A DNA stretch of 64,000 nucleotides from VAZQ01 sp036557705 (GCA_036557705.1 DATBHB010000155.1:47567-111566); one strand, 5' to 3'; positions 36,257-45,447 are shown, counted from the stretch's first letter. The notes: generated by a model not told the origin, from the sequence alone. Numbers and translations: made by a program.

Positions 36257-36481
36257 ATGCTGACCAACTCAAAAATCGCGCTTTCGCTTGCTCTCGTCCT
36301 CGGCGCTTCGGCTGCCGTGGCCGCTCCCAAGCACGCAGTTCGTCATCATACCGCGATTCAGCGGCAAGTTCCTGCGGCCGCTTACCTGAGCTTCGGTTCG
36401 GTGCGCTCCACCGGCTCGGTGAATACGCCGACCTACATGAAGATCCAGGATATCGGCGTGAAGGAAAACCTCGGCGATTGA
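36257..36481 (+). CDS. Small exported protein
   Basis: A 74-residue protein with AAGGAG seven bases before the ATG, a signal peptide (KIALSLALVLGASAAVAA) and a short mature part ending in KIQDIGVKENLGD. Small exported proteins of this kind are frequent in Bradyrhizobium relatives and have no known role. A hairpin at 36557 follows at some distance. Confidence 0.75.
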   Translation: MLTNSKIALSLALVLGASAAVAAPKHAVRHHTAIQRQVPAAAYLSFGSVRSTGSVNTPTYMKIQDIGVKENLGD

Positions 36482-36556
36482 GCTCCGGAGATGGCCGTCC
36501 TTTTTTGCGAAGAGCTCCCCCCTCGCCCGACCGAGTTTGTCGATAGGTGATCGCCG

Positions 36557-36586
36557 CCCTCTCCCCTCTTCGTCAAGGGGAGAGGG
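36557..36586. terminator. CCCTCTCCCCT hairpin between convergent genes
   Basis: CCCTCTCCCCT (36557-36567) pairs perfectly with AGGGGAGAGGG (36576-36586). It sits between a plus-strand gene ending at 36481 and a minus-strand gene ending at 36590, where it could end both transcripts. By sequence it is also a member of the CTCTCCCC repeat family. Confidence 0.55.
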
Positions 36587-36589
36587 CGC

Positions 36590-36856
36590 CTAAAGGCCAG
36601 TGCTTTTGACATTGCTGCGCGCTAAATACAGCAGCGCGTCATCCCGGAGCCGATCGGCATCGCGTTCGCCAAGCTGTGCAATCTCGACGATGCGCAACGC
36701 GAGTAGTTCTCGAACTGCTTCGGAACGGTTGGCCGCAACGGGGGCGCCGCTGTCCTGTACAGCTTTCCAGGATCGCTCGAAAGCATCAACCAGCGTTCTG
36801 ACCTCATTGTCGTCGAATGCGCTGGCGAGGGCGTGTTTTGCCAATATTCGGAGCAT
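36590..36856 (-). CDS. Small hypothetical protein
   Basis: An 88-residue helical protein (MLRILAKHALASAFDDNEVR ... ELLALRIVEIAQLGERDADR). It matches a short family common in Bradyrhizobium, often seen near stress or accessory genes and without a known function. A TTG start at 36913 would add 19 residues; ATG at 36856 is preferred because the extension is poorly family-like. Confidence 0.6.
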   Translation of the reverse strand: MLRILAKHALASAFDDNEVRTLVDAFERSWKAVQDSGAPVAANRSEAVRELLALRIVEIAQLGERDADRLRDDALLYLARSNVKSTGL

Positions 36857-37089
36857 TGATTGGCGCAAATCCTTGTTGCTTCCCAATATCACGCAAACAT
36901 CTGCAACTCTCAAATAAATCCTGCGTAAATCGCTTCAGTCCTATGGCGGGGTATGATCGGGCGGCAGCATCACGATCCTTTATCGGTTATAACGCCTGCG
37001 ACTTGCCCTGTGGATTTCGGAATTATTCATGGTAGGGCCGGAATCTTTAAGTGACATAACGAAATCGATGAACGATTCGGAATCGTGCC

Positions 37090-37287
37090 ATGACTCATCA
37101 TTCGACCGCTGAACAGTCCCGCGCGCATGCGGCTCGATGTTACCAGATCGCAGAGGAAACGCCGCTGCCGAAGTTTAGGGAAGTGTTTCGTACTCAGGCC
37201 GACGCATGGCTTCGGCTTGCGGAACAGCAGGAGAGGATTGAGAAACGGGTTGTCCAGAGGCGGTCAAATCACCACGAGGGCCGGTAA
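37090..37287 (+). CDS. Small hypothetical protein
   Basis: A 65-residue basic-acidic helical protein (MTHHSTAEQSRAHAARCYQI, then EVFRTQADAWLRLAEQQERI). The RAHAxRC and ADAWLRLA blocks recall a short Hyphomicrobiales family of unknown role. No clear ribosome site. It ends 10 bases before the stop of the convergent HlyD gene. Confidence 0.5.
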   Translation: MTHHSTAEQSRAHAARCYQIAEETPLPKFREVFRTQADAWLRLAEQQERIEKRVVQRRSNHHEGR

Positions 37288-37297
37288 GCAGCTCGCT

Positions 37298-38365
37298 TTA
37301 TTGCGTGGCAGAAACGTCGTGGCGGAAATACACGTCGACTTTCATGCCGACCGCAAGCCCGTTCGGCTCCATCAGATCGACGAGCACTTCGACGACGTTG
37401 AGATCGACAAGATTGCGTTGGCCGCGCAGGATGCGGCCTTGCTCGACGATCGGGGCGATCGAGGCGACCTTTCCGGCGAATTCGCGGCCGCGCAGATCGG
37501 CGGTGCGCACGACTGCCGACTGTCCGACCTTGACCTCGCCGAAGTCGCGTTCATCGAGTTCCGCGCGCACGCGCATGCCGGAGAGATCGCCGAGCACGAC
37601 CAGCGGCTGCGGCGCCGATGGGCTCGCAAGCTCGCCTGTTTTGGCGTTGACGGCAAGCACTGTCGCGGCAATCGGGGCGCGGATCATGAGCTTTTCAACG
37701 GCGGCAGCGGCAGCCAGAAAATCAGCGCGCGCCATGTTGAGTTCGCCTTCCGCCTCGGTCGGCAGCGGAACGTCGGAGTCCGCCTCGAGCCTGCGATGGT
37801 CGGTTTTCTGCTGCTGGAGGCGATCCTGTGCCCGCGTCAAGGACGAGCGGGCAAGTTCGACGTTGCGGTCGGAGCCGCGGCCGTTCCGCTTTGCCACTGT
37901 GGCATTGTCGAACGCAGAACGTGCCGCGATGATCGCCTTCTCGGCATCGAATTCGGAATCTTCCGCCTTGCGGCGATCGGCGGCCCGGCCCCTTGCCGAT
38001 TTATCGTTTCGCGTGCGCGTGCGCAGAGCAACCTGGGCCGCTGCCGAGTCGACCCGGGCGCGGGCTTCGTCATCGGCAAGACGGATCAGCAACTGACCGG
38101 CGAAAACCTGGTCGTTGGCCGCTGTCAGCACCTCGACGATTCGGCCTACGAGCGGTGCGGCGATCTTGATTTCACCTGATATCGGTTCCACCAGCCCAGG
38201 TGCGACAGCCTGCCAGCTTTTGTCGTCAGCGCCTGCCTCGGTGACCGGACGCTCTTCCGCGGTCATTCGCGTTACTGCGGCAACAAGAGCCCAGAGGCCG
38301 AGCGCAACGATAACGCATGCGCTGATCGCCCATGCGATTCGCGAGTTCACGAGCATTGCGTTCAC
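37298..38365 (-). CDS. HlyD/DevB-type periplasmic adaptor of an ABC exporter
   Basis: A 355-residue membrane-fusion protein. One N-terminal membrane helix (IAWAISACVIVALGLWALVAA) is followed by a lipoyl-like half (GEIKIAAPLVGRIVEVL), a long alpha-helical hairpin rich in Ala/Arg/Gln (about 110-210), the second half PIAATVLAVNAKTGELAS, and a beta-barrel. It links an inner-membrane ABC exporter to the outer membrane. Its ATG overlaps the ATPase gene stop (ATGA), so the three genes permease-ATPase-adaptor form one operon. Confidence 0.9.
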   Translation of the reverse strand: MNAMLVNSRIAWAISACVIVALGLWALVAAVTRMTAEERPVTEAGADDKSWQAVAPGLVEPISGEIKIAAPLVGRIVEVLTAANDQVFAGQLLIRLADDEARARVDSAAAQVALRTRTRNDKSARGRAADRRKAEDSEFDAEKAIIAARSAFDNATVAKRNGRGSDRNVELARSSLTRAQDRLQQQKTDHRRLEADSDVPLPTEAEGELNMARADFLAAAAAVEKLMIRAPIAATVLAVNAKTGELASPSAPQPLVVLGDLSGMRVRAELDERDFGEVKVGQSAVVRTADLRGREFAGKVASIAPIVEQGRILRGQRNLVDLNVVEVLVDLMEPNGLAVGMKVDVYFRHDVSATQ

Positions 38366-39066
38366 TCGAGCTTGCCGTCGCCGGGTCCGTCGCTGACGAT
38401 TCGTCCGTCTTCGATCCGAACGATTCGATTTGCGAACGGCAATATACGGGGATCGTGGGTCACAACCAAGACGCCGTGGTCCGGTTCCCTGGCGAGTCGC
38501 GCCAGAACCGTCATGATCGCAAGCCCATTTTCGGCATCGAGCGCCGCGGTCGGCTCGTCGGCAAGTATAGCGGAGGGATGGCCGGCGACGGCACGCGCAA
38601 TTGCCACGCGCTGCTGCTCGCCGCCGCTCAACTCCCGCGGATAGGCGCTCATCTTGTGAAACAGGCCTACTCCGGCGAGTGCTTCTTGCGCTTTCGCGCG
38701 CGCAAGCGACCCCGGCGTGTTGCGGACGTCAAGCGCCAGTCGGACGTTGTCGAGCGCTGTCAAAGTCGGAAACAGATGGAACGATTGAAACACAAAGCCG
38801 ATATGCGCCCGCCTTATCCTGGCCAGTTCTTCCGCTCCCAGACCCGCCGTGGACTGGCCGCCGACACGCACCGTGCCGCTGGTGGGGGTGAGGATGCAGC
38901 CGAGGATGGAGAGCAAAGTAGTCTTGCCGCTGCCGGAGGGGCCCATGACCAGCGTCAATTCGCCGGCGCCGACCGCAAGATTGACCCCTTTAAGCGCTCG
39001 CACCGTCCCGGCGCCGTGCCCGAGAGACTTCTCGATGTCGATTACCTCGATGACAGGCTCGCTCAT
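38362..39066 (-). CDS. ABC exporter ATP-binding protein (DevA/LolD/MacB type)
   Basis: A 234-residue ATPase: Walker A GPSGSGKTT (about residues 43-51), Q loop in FVFQSFHLFP, signature LSGGEQQRVAIARA, Walker B SAILADEPTAALD and switch histidine VVTHDPR. It pairs with the FtsX-type permease upstream, overlapping it by four bases, and the HlyD adaptor downstream. This belongs to the group that exports lipids, lipoproteins or macrolides. Confidence 0.93.
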   Translation of the reverse strand: MSEPVIEVIDIEKSLGHGAGTVRALKGVNLAVGAGELTLVMGPSGSGKTTLLSILGCILTPTSGTVRVGGQSTAGLGAEELARIRRAHIGFVFQSFHLFPTLTALDNVRLALDVRNTPGSLARAKAQEALAGVGLFHKMSAYPRELSGGEQQRVAIARAVAGHPSAILADEPTAALDAENGLAIMTVLARLAREPDHGVLVVTHDPRILPFANRIVRIEDGRIVSDGPGDGKLE

Positions 39067-40217
39067 CGGGTGAATGCCATCGCCGGATCGATGCGTATGA
39101 CCTGGAGAATGGCGGAGACGGCGGACAGGACGCACATGACTATCGTGAGCAGCAACAGTCCCAGCATCAGGGTCGGGGTCATGATGACGGGGAGCGCCGT
39201 TTCGCGCGTTGCATCGGAAATAATCCAGCCGATTACGGCGGCGACCGCGAAGCCGACGACTGCGCTCAGCAGCGCCTGAAAGATGATGACCTTGTGAATG
39301 TACAAACCCGACGAGCCCATCGCGCGCAAGGTGGCAAATTCGTTCAAATGATCTTTGGTGCTGGAATAAAGCGTTTGCGCCACAATGATGGTGCCAACGA
39401 TCACGCCGAGAAGCGCGCCCGCGAACAACGCTGCGCCGGCGCCGGTGCCGAAGAGCCAGAACGAGCGGCTGCGGCTGCCGAATTCGGACGGGGAGAGGAT
39501 TTCGACCGACGACATTGTTTGCTGGAGCCGCCGCCGCACGCTTTCAACGCCCGCGCCGGGGGCGACGTGAACCAGGAGGTATGAGATTTTGCTGGGCAGA
39601 GCGCCCGTATAGGCCCGCGCGCGATCGAGCGAAGTGAATACATAGGGCGTCGTCGTAAACGATCGAATGCCCTTTGTAAGCCCGACGATGCGAACCTTTT
39701 GCCCGTTGATTTCCGAGCTTGCACCCAAGCCGTCGACTCCGAGCCGTTCCAGATAGGACCGGTCGACGACGACGGTATCCGGGATTTCGAGATCATCGAG
39801 CCTGCCTTCAATCAGATTCCAGGGACGCAAGCCCTCCGCCTTGGTATCCGACCCGATGATGAATACCGGGGTTGTCCCGCCTGCCGGCGTTTTCCACTGC
39901 GCAAAGCCGATCACCAGCGGACGCACGTCGGCAACGCCGCTGGTCGAAAGCGCGCGGAATCGCTCACGCTCGTCCAGGACTGAAGGGTCCTCAAAACACT
40001 TGGTTCCGGCGGGCACGATCCACAGGTCGGCAGGCGTGTGCTCGATCATGGTGCTCACCATCCGATCGAAACTCACGTAAAGGCCCATCTGGACCGTCAC
40101 CAGGACGATCGAAAACACGATGCCCACGATGGTGGCGACAAATCGAAGCCGATCGTGAAACAGATTTCGCGACGCCAGTTTCAAAGCCAAAGGCATGAGC
40201 CGCGACCAAGGTTCCAT
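39063..40217 (-). CDS. FtsX-type ABC exporter permease (DevC-like)
   Basis: A 384-residue permease with one N-terminal helix (FVATIVGIVFSIVLVTVQM), a periplasmic domain of about 220 residues (ADLWIVPAGTKCFEDP ... TTPYVFTSLDRAR), and three C-terminal helices. This is the MacB/FtsX topology and the sequence closely follows DevC, which exports glycolipids in cyanobacteria. Substrate here is unknown; no outer-membrane TolC gene is nearby. First gene of the three-gene operon; the promoter should lie in 40218-40332. Confidence 0.9.
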   Translation of the reverse strand: MEPWSRLMPLALKLASRNLFHDRLRFVATIVGIVFSIVLVTVQMGLYVSFDRMVSTMIEHTPADLWIVPAGTKCFEDPSVLDERERFRALSTSGVADVRPLVIGFAQWKTPAGGTTPVFIIGSDTKAEGLRPWNLIEGRLDDLEIPDTVVVDRSYLERLGVDGLGASSEINGQKVRIVGLTKGIRSFTTTPYVFTSLDRARAYTGALPSKISYLLVHVAPGAGVESVRRRLQQTMSSVEILSPSEFGSRSRSFWLFGTGAGAALFAGALLGVIVGTIIVAQTLYSSTKDHLNEFATLRAMGSSGLYIHKVIIFQALLSAVVGFAVAAVIGWIISDATRETALPVIMTPTLMLGLLLLTIVMCVLSAVSAILQVIRIDPAMAFTR

Positions 40218-40332
40218 CCTACCGGCGGATGCGCGACGATGAAAATGGCAAAGTCTTCACGCCTCGGAAAGAGCTGGCGCCGGGAAGTTCTCTCGCGGTG
40301 TCCCCTGCCGGGTCGTTCCCGGCGACCGGGGA

Positions 40333-40680
40333 TCAATCCGATTCCTGCCAATGCTGATAGACGAGGACGACCACGGCGGTCGCAGTGACAACCACATACC
40401 AGGTCAGGAGTGTGTCCTCGCCGCGTTCGGCGGCTTCGATCTGGTAAAAACCGAACCACACCAGAACGACCCAGATCAGAACCAGCGTGATTGCGCGCAG
40501 AATCTGGTTTGCCCGCCACTCGAAACCGACTCGATTGCGGAGGGCGACCAGCCAGCTTTGGTGTTTCTGCGGCGGCAGGGACGGCATCGGATTGCCCATG
40601 CCGGCATTTAGCCAAAGCCGCGCAAGGCGTCCAGTGACCCTGAGCGCCGCCACGTTGCGTTTGGGCTCGCCGAGCCGCAT
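40333..40680 (-). CDS. Small two-helix membrane protein
   Basis: A frame of up to 115 residues. The second half has two hydrophobic helices (LRAITLVLIWVVLVWFGFYQ and TWYVVVTATAVVVLVYQHW) joined by a short acidic loop. The first 27 residues may be leader; ATG at 40599 (MGNPMPSLPPQK) is an alternative start. Family and function are not recognised. Confidence 0.55.
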   Translation of the reverse strand: MRLGEPKRNVAALRVTGRLARLWLNAGMGNPMPSLPPQKHQSWLVALRNRVGFEWRANQILRAITLVLIWVVLVWFGFYQIEAAERGEDTLLTWYVVVTATAVVVLVYQHWQESD

Positions 40681-40713
40681 GATGGATCAACGCGCAACCC
40701 TTTGGAGGACACT

Positions 40714-40995
40714 ATGCGACTTGCCTTCATAGGCCTTGTCACGCTTGCAGGTGCGCTAACCATCGCAGCGCCGTCGGGGAGCACTCAGGAATCCTTCTTC
40801 AATGCGCGATACTGCACCATGCCAAGCGGCAGCAGCCCAGGAAGCAGCGGCGTGCCCGATTGTGCGTACAATACGTTGGAGCAGTGTATCGAGAGCGCGC
40901 GCGGATTGCAGCGCTGGTGCAGCGAGAATCGAAATTGGCATGGGCCTCGTCAACAGCCGACCACGACAGGCAAGGCCGGCCGTCGGAATCGTTAG
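40714..40995 (+). CDS. DUF3551 family exported protein
   Basis: A 93-residue protein; GGAGGACACT precedes the ATG. A signal peptide (RLAFIGLVTLAGALTIAAP) is followed by the four-cysteine DUF3551 pattern: RYCTM, PDCAYNTLEQC and QRWCSENRNW. DUF3551 proteins are short periplasmic proteins that occur in many copies in Bradyrhizobiaceae; role unknown. The end overlaps the convergent acyltransferase gene by four bases. Confidence 0.85.
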   Translation: MRLAFIGLVTLAGALTIAAPSGSTQESFFNARYCTMPSGSSPGSSGVPDCAYNTLEQCIESARGLQRWCSENRNWHGPRQQPTTTGKAGRRNR

Positions 40996-42305
40996 GAGGC
41001 CATACGCCCTATCGAGTTCTCGCGAAGGGCTTTGCGGTTGCCGGCCGTGCGCAACAACCAACCCGGAATGCCGCCGATTGCGGCACTCGCGGGCCAGCTC
41101 AGCAGGAGGGTTGCGCCAAACACCATGAGAGCCTTCACCGGTGCCGGCAAGGCTTGGCCAAGCAGCGCATACTGCAGCCAGACCACGAACGGGTAATGGA
41201 TGATATAGATGCGATAGGCGTTGCGCGAGAGACTGTCGAGAATGCGCGCGCGGAAAGTCGCAAACCGAATTGCAGCCGCCAGTGCAAACATGCACGATCC
41301 CGCGCAGGCGAGCGAAAAGCAGACATCGACGGCGATCTGCATGAGCATCGAATCCGGCGTGATCCCCTTCACGATCAGAGCCATCGGAATAATCCAGAGC
41401 AGAAAGGTGGCTGCTGCTGCGACCAGCCATGCCGCCCAACGGCGCGGCAGCATTCCGTTCGCCGCCAGGAGGCCGCCATCGAGTCGCCAACCGCCGGCAG
41501 CGATCCCGGCGGCAAAATAGACGCAATAGTGAAGAGGCCGGCTGAGCTGAAAGGCAAACGGACCCCACTCCGTCCATTGCCAGGGGGTAAATGCGACAGC
41601 GAGCGGCACATAGGCGAGAGCCGACGCGGCTGCGAGGGCAATGAAGAAGTGCGACGGTCGCTCGCCGAGCGATGTTGCCCAGCGGGCGAGCGATGTCCCA
41701 AAGTTTGGAGCGAAGGAATAAACGATCGCGGCCGTCGTGTTCAATGCGAGCAGCTGCCAGAGAAACCACTGCGGCCCGCAGGGCCAGAACGGCAGCGCCC
41801 TCCAGGCGTGCCAATAGCCGGTTGGGCTTGGCGAAACTGCGGTCAACAGATAGGTGGGATAGAGCGCAACAGGCATGAGGAAAAATTCGGCGAGACAAAG
41901 CGGTAATGCCAGGCGCAGCAGACGGTCGCGCAGGTACGTTATGGTTCCCTTGCGCGCAAGGCTCGGCCAGACGAACACGCCTGAGAGGAAGAACAGCAAA
42001 GACATCAGATAGACGTCATTCCACGCGCAAAACAGGTCGAAGCCAAACCAGCGTTGGGTATCGACAATCGGAAATGATTTCCAGCCATACGGCGGGACGT
42101 CGAAGCTCGGCGTGGACTGGGGAGCCGAGCCGAGATAGGCCAGCATCGAATGGAACGCGAGCACGATGAGAATGACCACCGCGCGCAAATTGCTCAGCGC
42201 AGTGCTGGATTTGATGAGGCTCGGCTCGCGTGATGGAGGGTGGGGAGCTCGTGGCACCGTTGGTCGTGACCTCTCAGCAGCTGCTGCGTTGCTAATATCT
42301 TCCAA
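40992..42305 (-). CDS. Acyltransferase 3 family membrane protein (OpgC/MdoC-like)
   Basis: A 437-residue protein with about ten membrane helices and the motif VLAFHSMLAYLG near the first helix, carrying the conserved catalytic histidine of acyltransferase 3 (PF01757). Later GPQWFLWQLLAL and RIYIIHYPFVVWLQYALLGQ are usual for the family. It may acylate periplasmic glucans, polysaccharides or antibiotics. It has a proline-rich N-terminal tail of about 30 residues. No glucan-synthesis genes are nearby. Confidence 0.88.
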   Translation of the reverse strand: MEDISNAAAAERSRPTVPRAPHPPSREPSLIKSSTALSNLRAVVILIVLAFHSMLAYLGSAPQSTPSFDVPPYGWKSFPIVDTQRWFGFDLFCAWNDVYLMSLLFFLSGVFVWPSLARKGTITYLRDRLLRLALPLCLAEFFLMPVALYPTYLLTAVSPSPTGYWHAWRALPFWPCGPQWFLWQLLALNTTAAIVYSFAPNFGTSLARWATSLGERPSHFFIALAAASALAYVPLAVAFTPWQWTEWGPFAFQLSRPLHYCVYFAAGIAAGGWRLDGGLLAANGMLPRRWAAWLVAAAATFLLWIIPMALIVKGITPDSMLMQIAVDVCFSLACAGSCMFALAAAIRFATFRARILDSLSRNAYRIYIIHYPFVVWLQYALLGQALPAPVKALMVFGATLLLSWPASAAIGGIPGWLLRTAGNRKALRENSIGRMAS

Positions 42306-42516
42306 ACTGATCGCGACGGTCCAAACTCGTTCTGTCCGGCAGATTACAGTGCTTGCGGAACCGGAGCCCGATTGAATCGATTGCTTACCTTAACAGCGCC
42401 GCCGGCCGCGTCCTCCCCGGCGCATCAAGGCGTTGTGGACAGTCCGGGTTCCAATCGGCTCGCCGGAAGCGGGGCGCAACGTCGTGAAATGGCCGCATTG
42501 TGGAGCGAGGGCGCTT

Positions 42517-43167
42517 ATGAGGGGACGGGCCGATCAGAATGGGATTGTCGCCTTGAAAACAAAGTTCGCGTTGGTTGTGATGCTGCTCATCGGGTTCGCC
42601 TCTGCCGCGACGGCGGTTCGGGCGCAGGAGCCGACGGTTGTAGGTCTCTGGCAGAAGACGGAAGACGGAAAGCCGGTCGGGTGGTTTCTTTTCGTCGATA
42701 AGGGCGGCACCTACGAAGGGGTAATCGCCAAACTCTTTCCCAGGCCGGGCGACGAACCTAATCCGGTCTGCGGCGGGTGTCCTGACGACCTCAGAGGTGC
42801 GCCGCTGCTCGGGCTGCCGTTCATTCAGGGGATGAAGCGGCGCGGCCTGCGCTACGAGGGCGGCAGCATCATCGACCCGCGCGACGGCAGCGTTTACCAC
42901 GCCCTGATGACGCTGAGCCCCGACGGCCAGACACTGACGCTGCGCGGCTATCTCGGCATCCCGCTCCTGGGCAAGGACGAAATGTGGCACCGGCTGCCGG
43001 AGAGCGATGTCGCGCAACTCGATCCTTCGGTGGTTGCAAAATATCTGCCGCAGGAAGCGGGCCGGCTGCGGTCCACCGGAAATCCGAAAGCGAAAGCCAA
43101 GGGCAAGAACGGCGCATCCGACGCAACGCCGCCCGGCCGCGCGCCCACCGTCGGCTCGGGAAAATAG
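42517..43167 (+). CDS. DUF2147 family exported protein
   Basis: A 216-residue frame with a signal peptide (FALVVMLLIGFASAATAVRA). The mature part begins VVGLWQKTEDGKPVGWF and includes CGGCPDDLRGAPLLGLP and GKDEMWHRLP, the pattern of DUF2147 (PF09917), small beta-barrel periplasmic proteins of unknown function. The C terminus is a basic, low-complexity tail (NPKAKAKGKNG). The ATG chosen lies 13 codons before the signal; TTG at about 42553 is an alternative. Confidence 0.8.
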   Translation: MRGRADQNGIVALKTKFALVVMLLIGFASAATAVRAQEPTVVGLWQKTEDGKPVGWFLFVDKGGTYEGVIAKLFPRPGDEPNPVCGGCPDDLRGAPLLGLPFIQGMKRRGLRYEGGSIIDPRDGSVYHALMTLSPDGQTLTLRGYLGIPLLGKDEMWHRLPESDVAQLDPSVVAKYLPQEAGRLRSTGNPKAKAKGKNGASDATPPGRAPTVGSGK

Positions 43168-43310
43168 AGCGCGCGCCGTTATCCTGAGGCGCGAGCGCGT
43201 GCGCACCTCAGCATGGGGGGCGGCTGACGGGAACTGCACGCTTGATGAACCGTTGACGCAGAATTCATTCGGTTGAAAGCGAGGCGCCCATCATGGATGC
43301 AGAATTAGTC

Positions 43311-43489
43311 TTACTGCGTCACAACCTTCGTAGGGTGGGCAAAATCGCGTGGCACCGCCTGACAGCGTGGGCCATCAGCCCGTTTACGCGCATCTTCGAC
43401 GCGCTATGGGCGCCCAGCGTGACTTTGCCCACGCGGTCGGCATTGGAGAAGGCGCCGTTGCCCACCCTACGATGTTTATGACGCAGTAA
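43311..43489. mobile_element. 179-bp MITE-like element, copy 2
   Basis: Same length and nearly the same sequence as 26804-26982. Terminal inverted repeats match at 29 of 32 positions (TTACTGCGTCA ... TGACGCAGTAA). The left flank ATTAGTC is shared with a solo end at 44873, so the true element may extend a few bases further out. It lies in the 345-base gap 43168-43513, which also has a CTGAGGCGCGAGC / GCGCACCTCAG repeat at about 43175-43210 and no gene. Confidence 0.82.
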
Positions 43490-43513
43490 TGTTAGCTGCC
43501 CGAGCCGTCGGTC

Positions 43514-43807
43514 GTGGACAAGCATAGCGTCGGCACCTGGGCGATCGTGGCAGTCCTGATGGCCATCCTGGCCGCAGCGATCGTGTACGCGTATGAAGGA
43601 CTGACCGTTCACAGCGAGTTGACGATGCCGCTAAGCGGCGACATCGCCCTTGGGCTCGGCGTCCTCGTTTCCCTTCTCTTCGGCATCGGGCTCATGGCGC
43701 TGGTGTTCTACAGCAGCCGGGCAGGCTACGATGATCCCCCAGAGATCAAGAACGAGCATCCCGACCATCAGCCCCAGGACTCCGATCCTCCCAACCGGAC
43801 GCAGTAA
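43514..43807 (+). CDS. Small two-helix membrane protein
   Basis: A 97-residue frame with two hydrophobic helices (TWAIVAVLMAILAAAIVYAY and IALGLGVLVSLLFGIGLMAL) and a hydrophilic, proline- and aspartate-rich C-terminal tail (HPDHQPQDSDPPN). It starts just after the MITE copy 2. No clear ribosome site and no family recognised. Confidence 0.55.
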   Translation: MDKHSVGTWAIVAVLMAILAAAIVYAYEGLTVHSELTMPLSGDIALGLGVLVSLLFGIGLMALVFYSSRAGYDDPPEIKNEHPDHQPQDSDPPNRTQ

Positions 43808-44006
43808 TCTAGATCGTTTCCGCGCTGCTCACCGCCAAATCTCGGCGGCGCTCGCACTTGGCTTGACTGCCGCCCTACCATATCACCACCGCGCGTCGCG
43901 CTTCCCTCGCCACCCGTTTGCACACTTTTCAGTGTGGATAAACCGAACACCGCGCTTGCCTGCCGGCCTCTGGCTCAGCGATTCTCCAGCAGAGCGGGGG
44001 CGAGCG

Positions 44007-44372
44007 ATGCGGATCACACGAGAGGCGATCGAAGCCGAACTGCGGATGAGCGATGAGGAGAAAACGGTTGCCAATATCCGGCGCGCCGTCCGCGATATTG
44101 AGAAATACGATGATATGCTTTCCAGGCTGGAGGCTTTAGCCGGCTTGCCGCTCTTTTACCGATCGAAGCCGATTCCAGAGCGGCTTGGCGCTCTCGGTTT
44201 CGCCAAGGAAATAATCGACGAGATCAACCTGTGTTTTGCAGCATTGGATGTCATCCGAGAAGGCCGAGGGTTGCCAGAACGCACCAAAGCGCTGCTGGCG
44301 CAGCGCGAGGCCGCCGAACGGTCCGCGCTTGATCAGCTCGATGCCATTGTGAAAGCGCACTCGGCAACATAG
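44007..44372 (+). CDS. Small helical hypothetical protein
   Basis: A 121-residue protein (MRITREAIEAELRMSDEEKT ... EAAERSALDQLDAIVKAH). It is charged and helical with no membrane segment, and GGGGGCGAG lies before the ATG. Longer in-frame extension to 43650 overlaps the previous gene and looks non-coding. Function unknown. Confidence 0.6.
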   Translation: MRITREAIEAELRMSDEEKTVANIRRAVRDIEKYDDMLSRLEALAGLPLFYRSKPIPERLGALGFAKEIIDEINLCFAALDVIREGRGLPERTKALLAQREAAERSALDQLDAIVKAHSAT

Positions 44373-44423
44373 AGGGCGTCAGAGAGCAACGAGCTCAAGA
44401 CCAAAGACCAAGCCCAGCCTTCG

Positions 44424-44858
44424 CTAAGCCCCCTCGGCAACAAAAACCGGAATTCGTCGGGCGGTGCGCTCCTGGTATTCCGCGTAAGGCGGATAGGCTG
44501 CAACAGCAAGTTGCCAAAGCCGAGATCGCTCGTCCCCGTCCTCGACCTCGCGTACCCGCATCGGCCGCACCACAGTTCCATCGCGGATTTCAACTTCCGG
44601 ATTGGCGCGCAGATTGTGTACCCAAGCGGGGTCGGTTGGCGCCCCGCCCTGCGACCCGATGAGGACGTAGCGATTGCCGTCCCTGACCCGCATCAGCGGC
44701 GTCTTACGGATTGCACCGGTTTTATTACCGATATGGGTCACGATGATCACCGGCAGTCCCGTATCGCGAAGGGTAGTGCCGTGGGTCCCACCGCTGCCTT
44801 CGTAGAGCTCAACCTGCTCGCGCACCCACTCCCGTGGACTGGGAACATACTGTGCCAT
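44424..44858 (-). CDS. Deazaflavin-type (Ddn-like) nitroreductase family protein
   Basis: A 144-residue split-beta-barrel protein. GNKTGAIRKTPLMRVRDGN, YVLIGSQGGAPTDPAWVHNL and RANPEVEIRDG follow the Ddn/DUF385 pattern precisely. Mycobacterial members use coenzyme F420 to reduce nitroimidazoles or quinones. Outside F420 producers the cofactor may be FMN, so the activity here is uncertain. GAGGTGGGACTCCT precedes the ATG. Confidence 0.87.
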   Translation of the reverse strand: MAQYVPSPREWVREQVELYEGSGGTHGTTLRDTGLPVIIVTHIGNKTGAIRKTPLMRVRDGNRYVLIGSQGGAPTDPAWVHNLRANPEVEIRDGTVVRPMRVREVEDGDERSRLWQLAVAAYPPYAEYQERTARRIPVFVAEGA

Positions 44859-44872
44859 AGGAGTCCCACCTC

Positions 44873-44894
44873 GATTAGTCTTACTGCGTCACAA
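44873..44894. repeat. Solo end of the 179-bp MITE-like element
   Basis: ATTAGTCTTACTGCGTCACAA is identical to the left boundary of copy 2 (from 43305). It then diverges within a few bases, leaving only one terminal repeat, between the nitroreductase start and the stop of the next gene. Confidence 0.7.
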
Positions 44895-44912
44895 ACCTCG
44901 AACCTGGGCGGA

Positions 44913-45431
44913 CTACTCCTTTTCGATTGGCCTCAGTGAGAGACTGATCCGTGTCACAATAGGGTCCCATGCGCGCTTGTCTCGCGCCGGGTATCTCAGA
45001 TCGAAACAGTGAATTGCTCCGCCGGACGCGCGTGAAAAGTTGCAGCGGCTATAATAAATGTCCCCGGCGTGCACGGCTGAGATTGCGAAGAAGGTGGGGG
45101 TCACCCGCTTGTATTCGATGGTTTGACGCGGGACCCTGAAGTTTTTTGCTACATAGCGAGCGGGACTTTCGCCGTGGGCGTTTTGCGAGTACACGATCAA
45201 GGCCGCGTTCCCGCCCATGCTCTTGAATTCGCGACCGGTCCCACGGGGAGCTGCCCCCTCGTCGACAGAGAAAATTCGGGTTGGATATTCGATGCTCGTG
45301 CCCAGCCGAGGTTCTACAAACCTGTCCCACCCCGTCGTGGATCCGGCGGCCCCAACAGCAGCGCCCATCACCATCGTCAGCGCGGCACATGAAGCATGTA
45401 AACTCCGCAGGGATACCACGGCTCTACCCAT
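44913..45431 (-). CDS. Exported hypothetical protein
   Basis: A 172-residue protein with a signal peptide (HASCAALTMVMGAAVGAAG). The mature domain begins WDRFVEPRLGTSIEYPTRIF and ends DPIVTRISLSLRPIEKE, with two cysteines (SRCNF and HCFDL) likely paired. It resembles uncharacterised Hyphomicrobiales exported proteins that start with a x-GTxxxYPxxxF strand. It reads in the same direction as the Ddn-like gene, separated by the solo MITE end. Confidence 0.7.
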   Translation of the reverse strand: MGRAVVSLRSLHASCAALTMVMGAAVGAAGSTTGWDRFVEPRLGTSIEYPTRIFSVDEGAAPRGTGREFKSMGGNAALIVYSQNAHGESPARYVAKNFRVPRQTIEYKRVTPTFFAISAVHAGDIYYSRCNFSRASGGAIHCFDLRYPARDKRAWDPIVTRISLSLRPIEKE

Positions 45432-45447
45432 TTTTGTTTGTACCAGG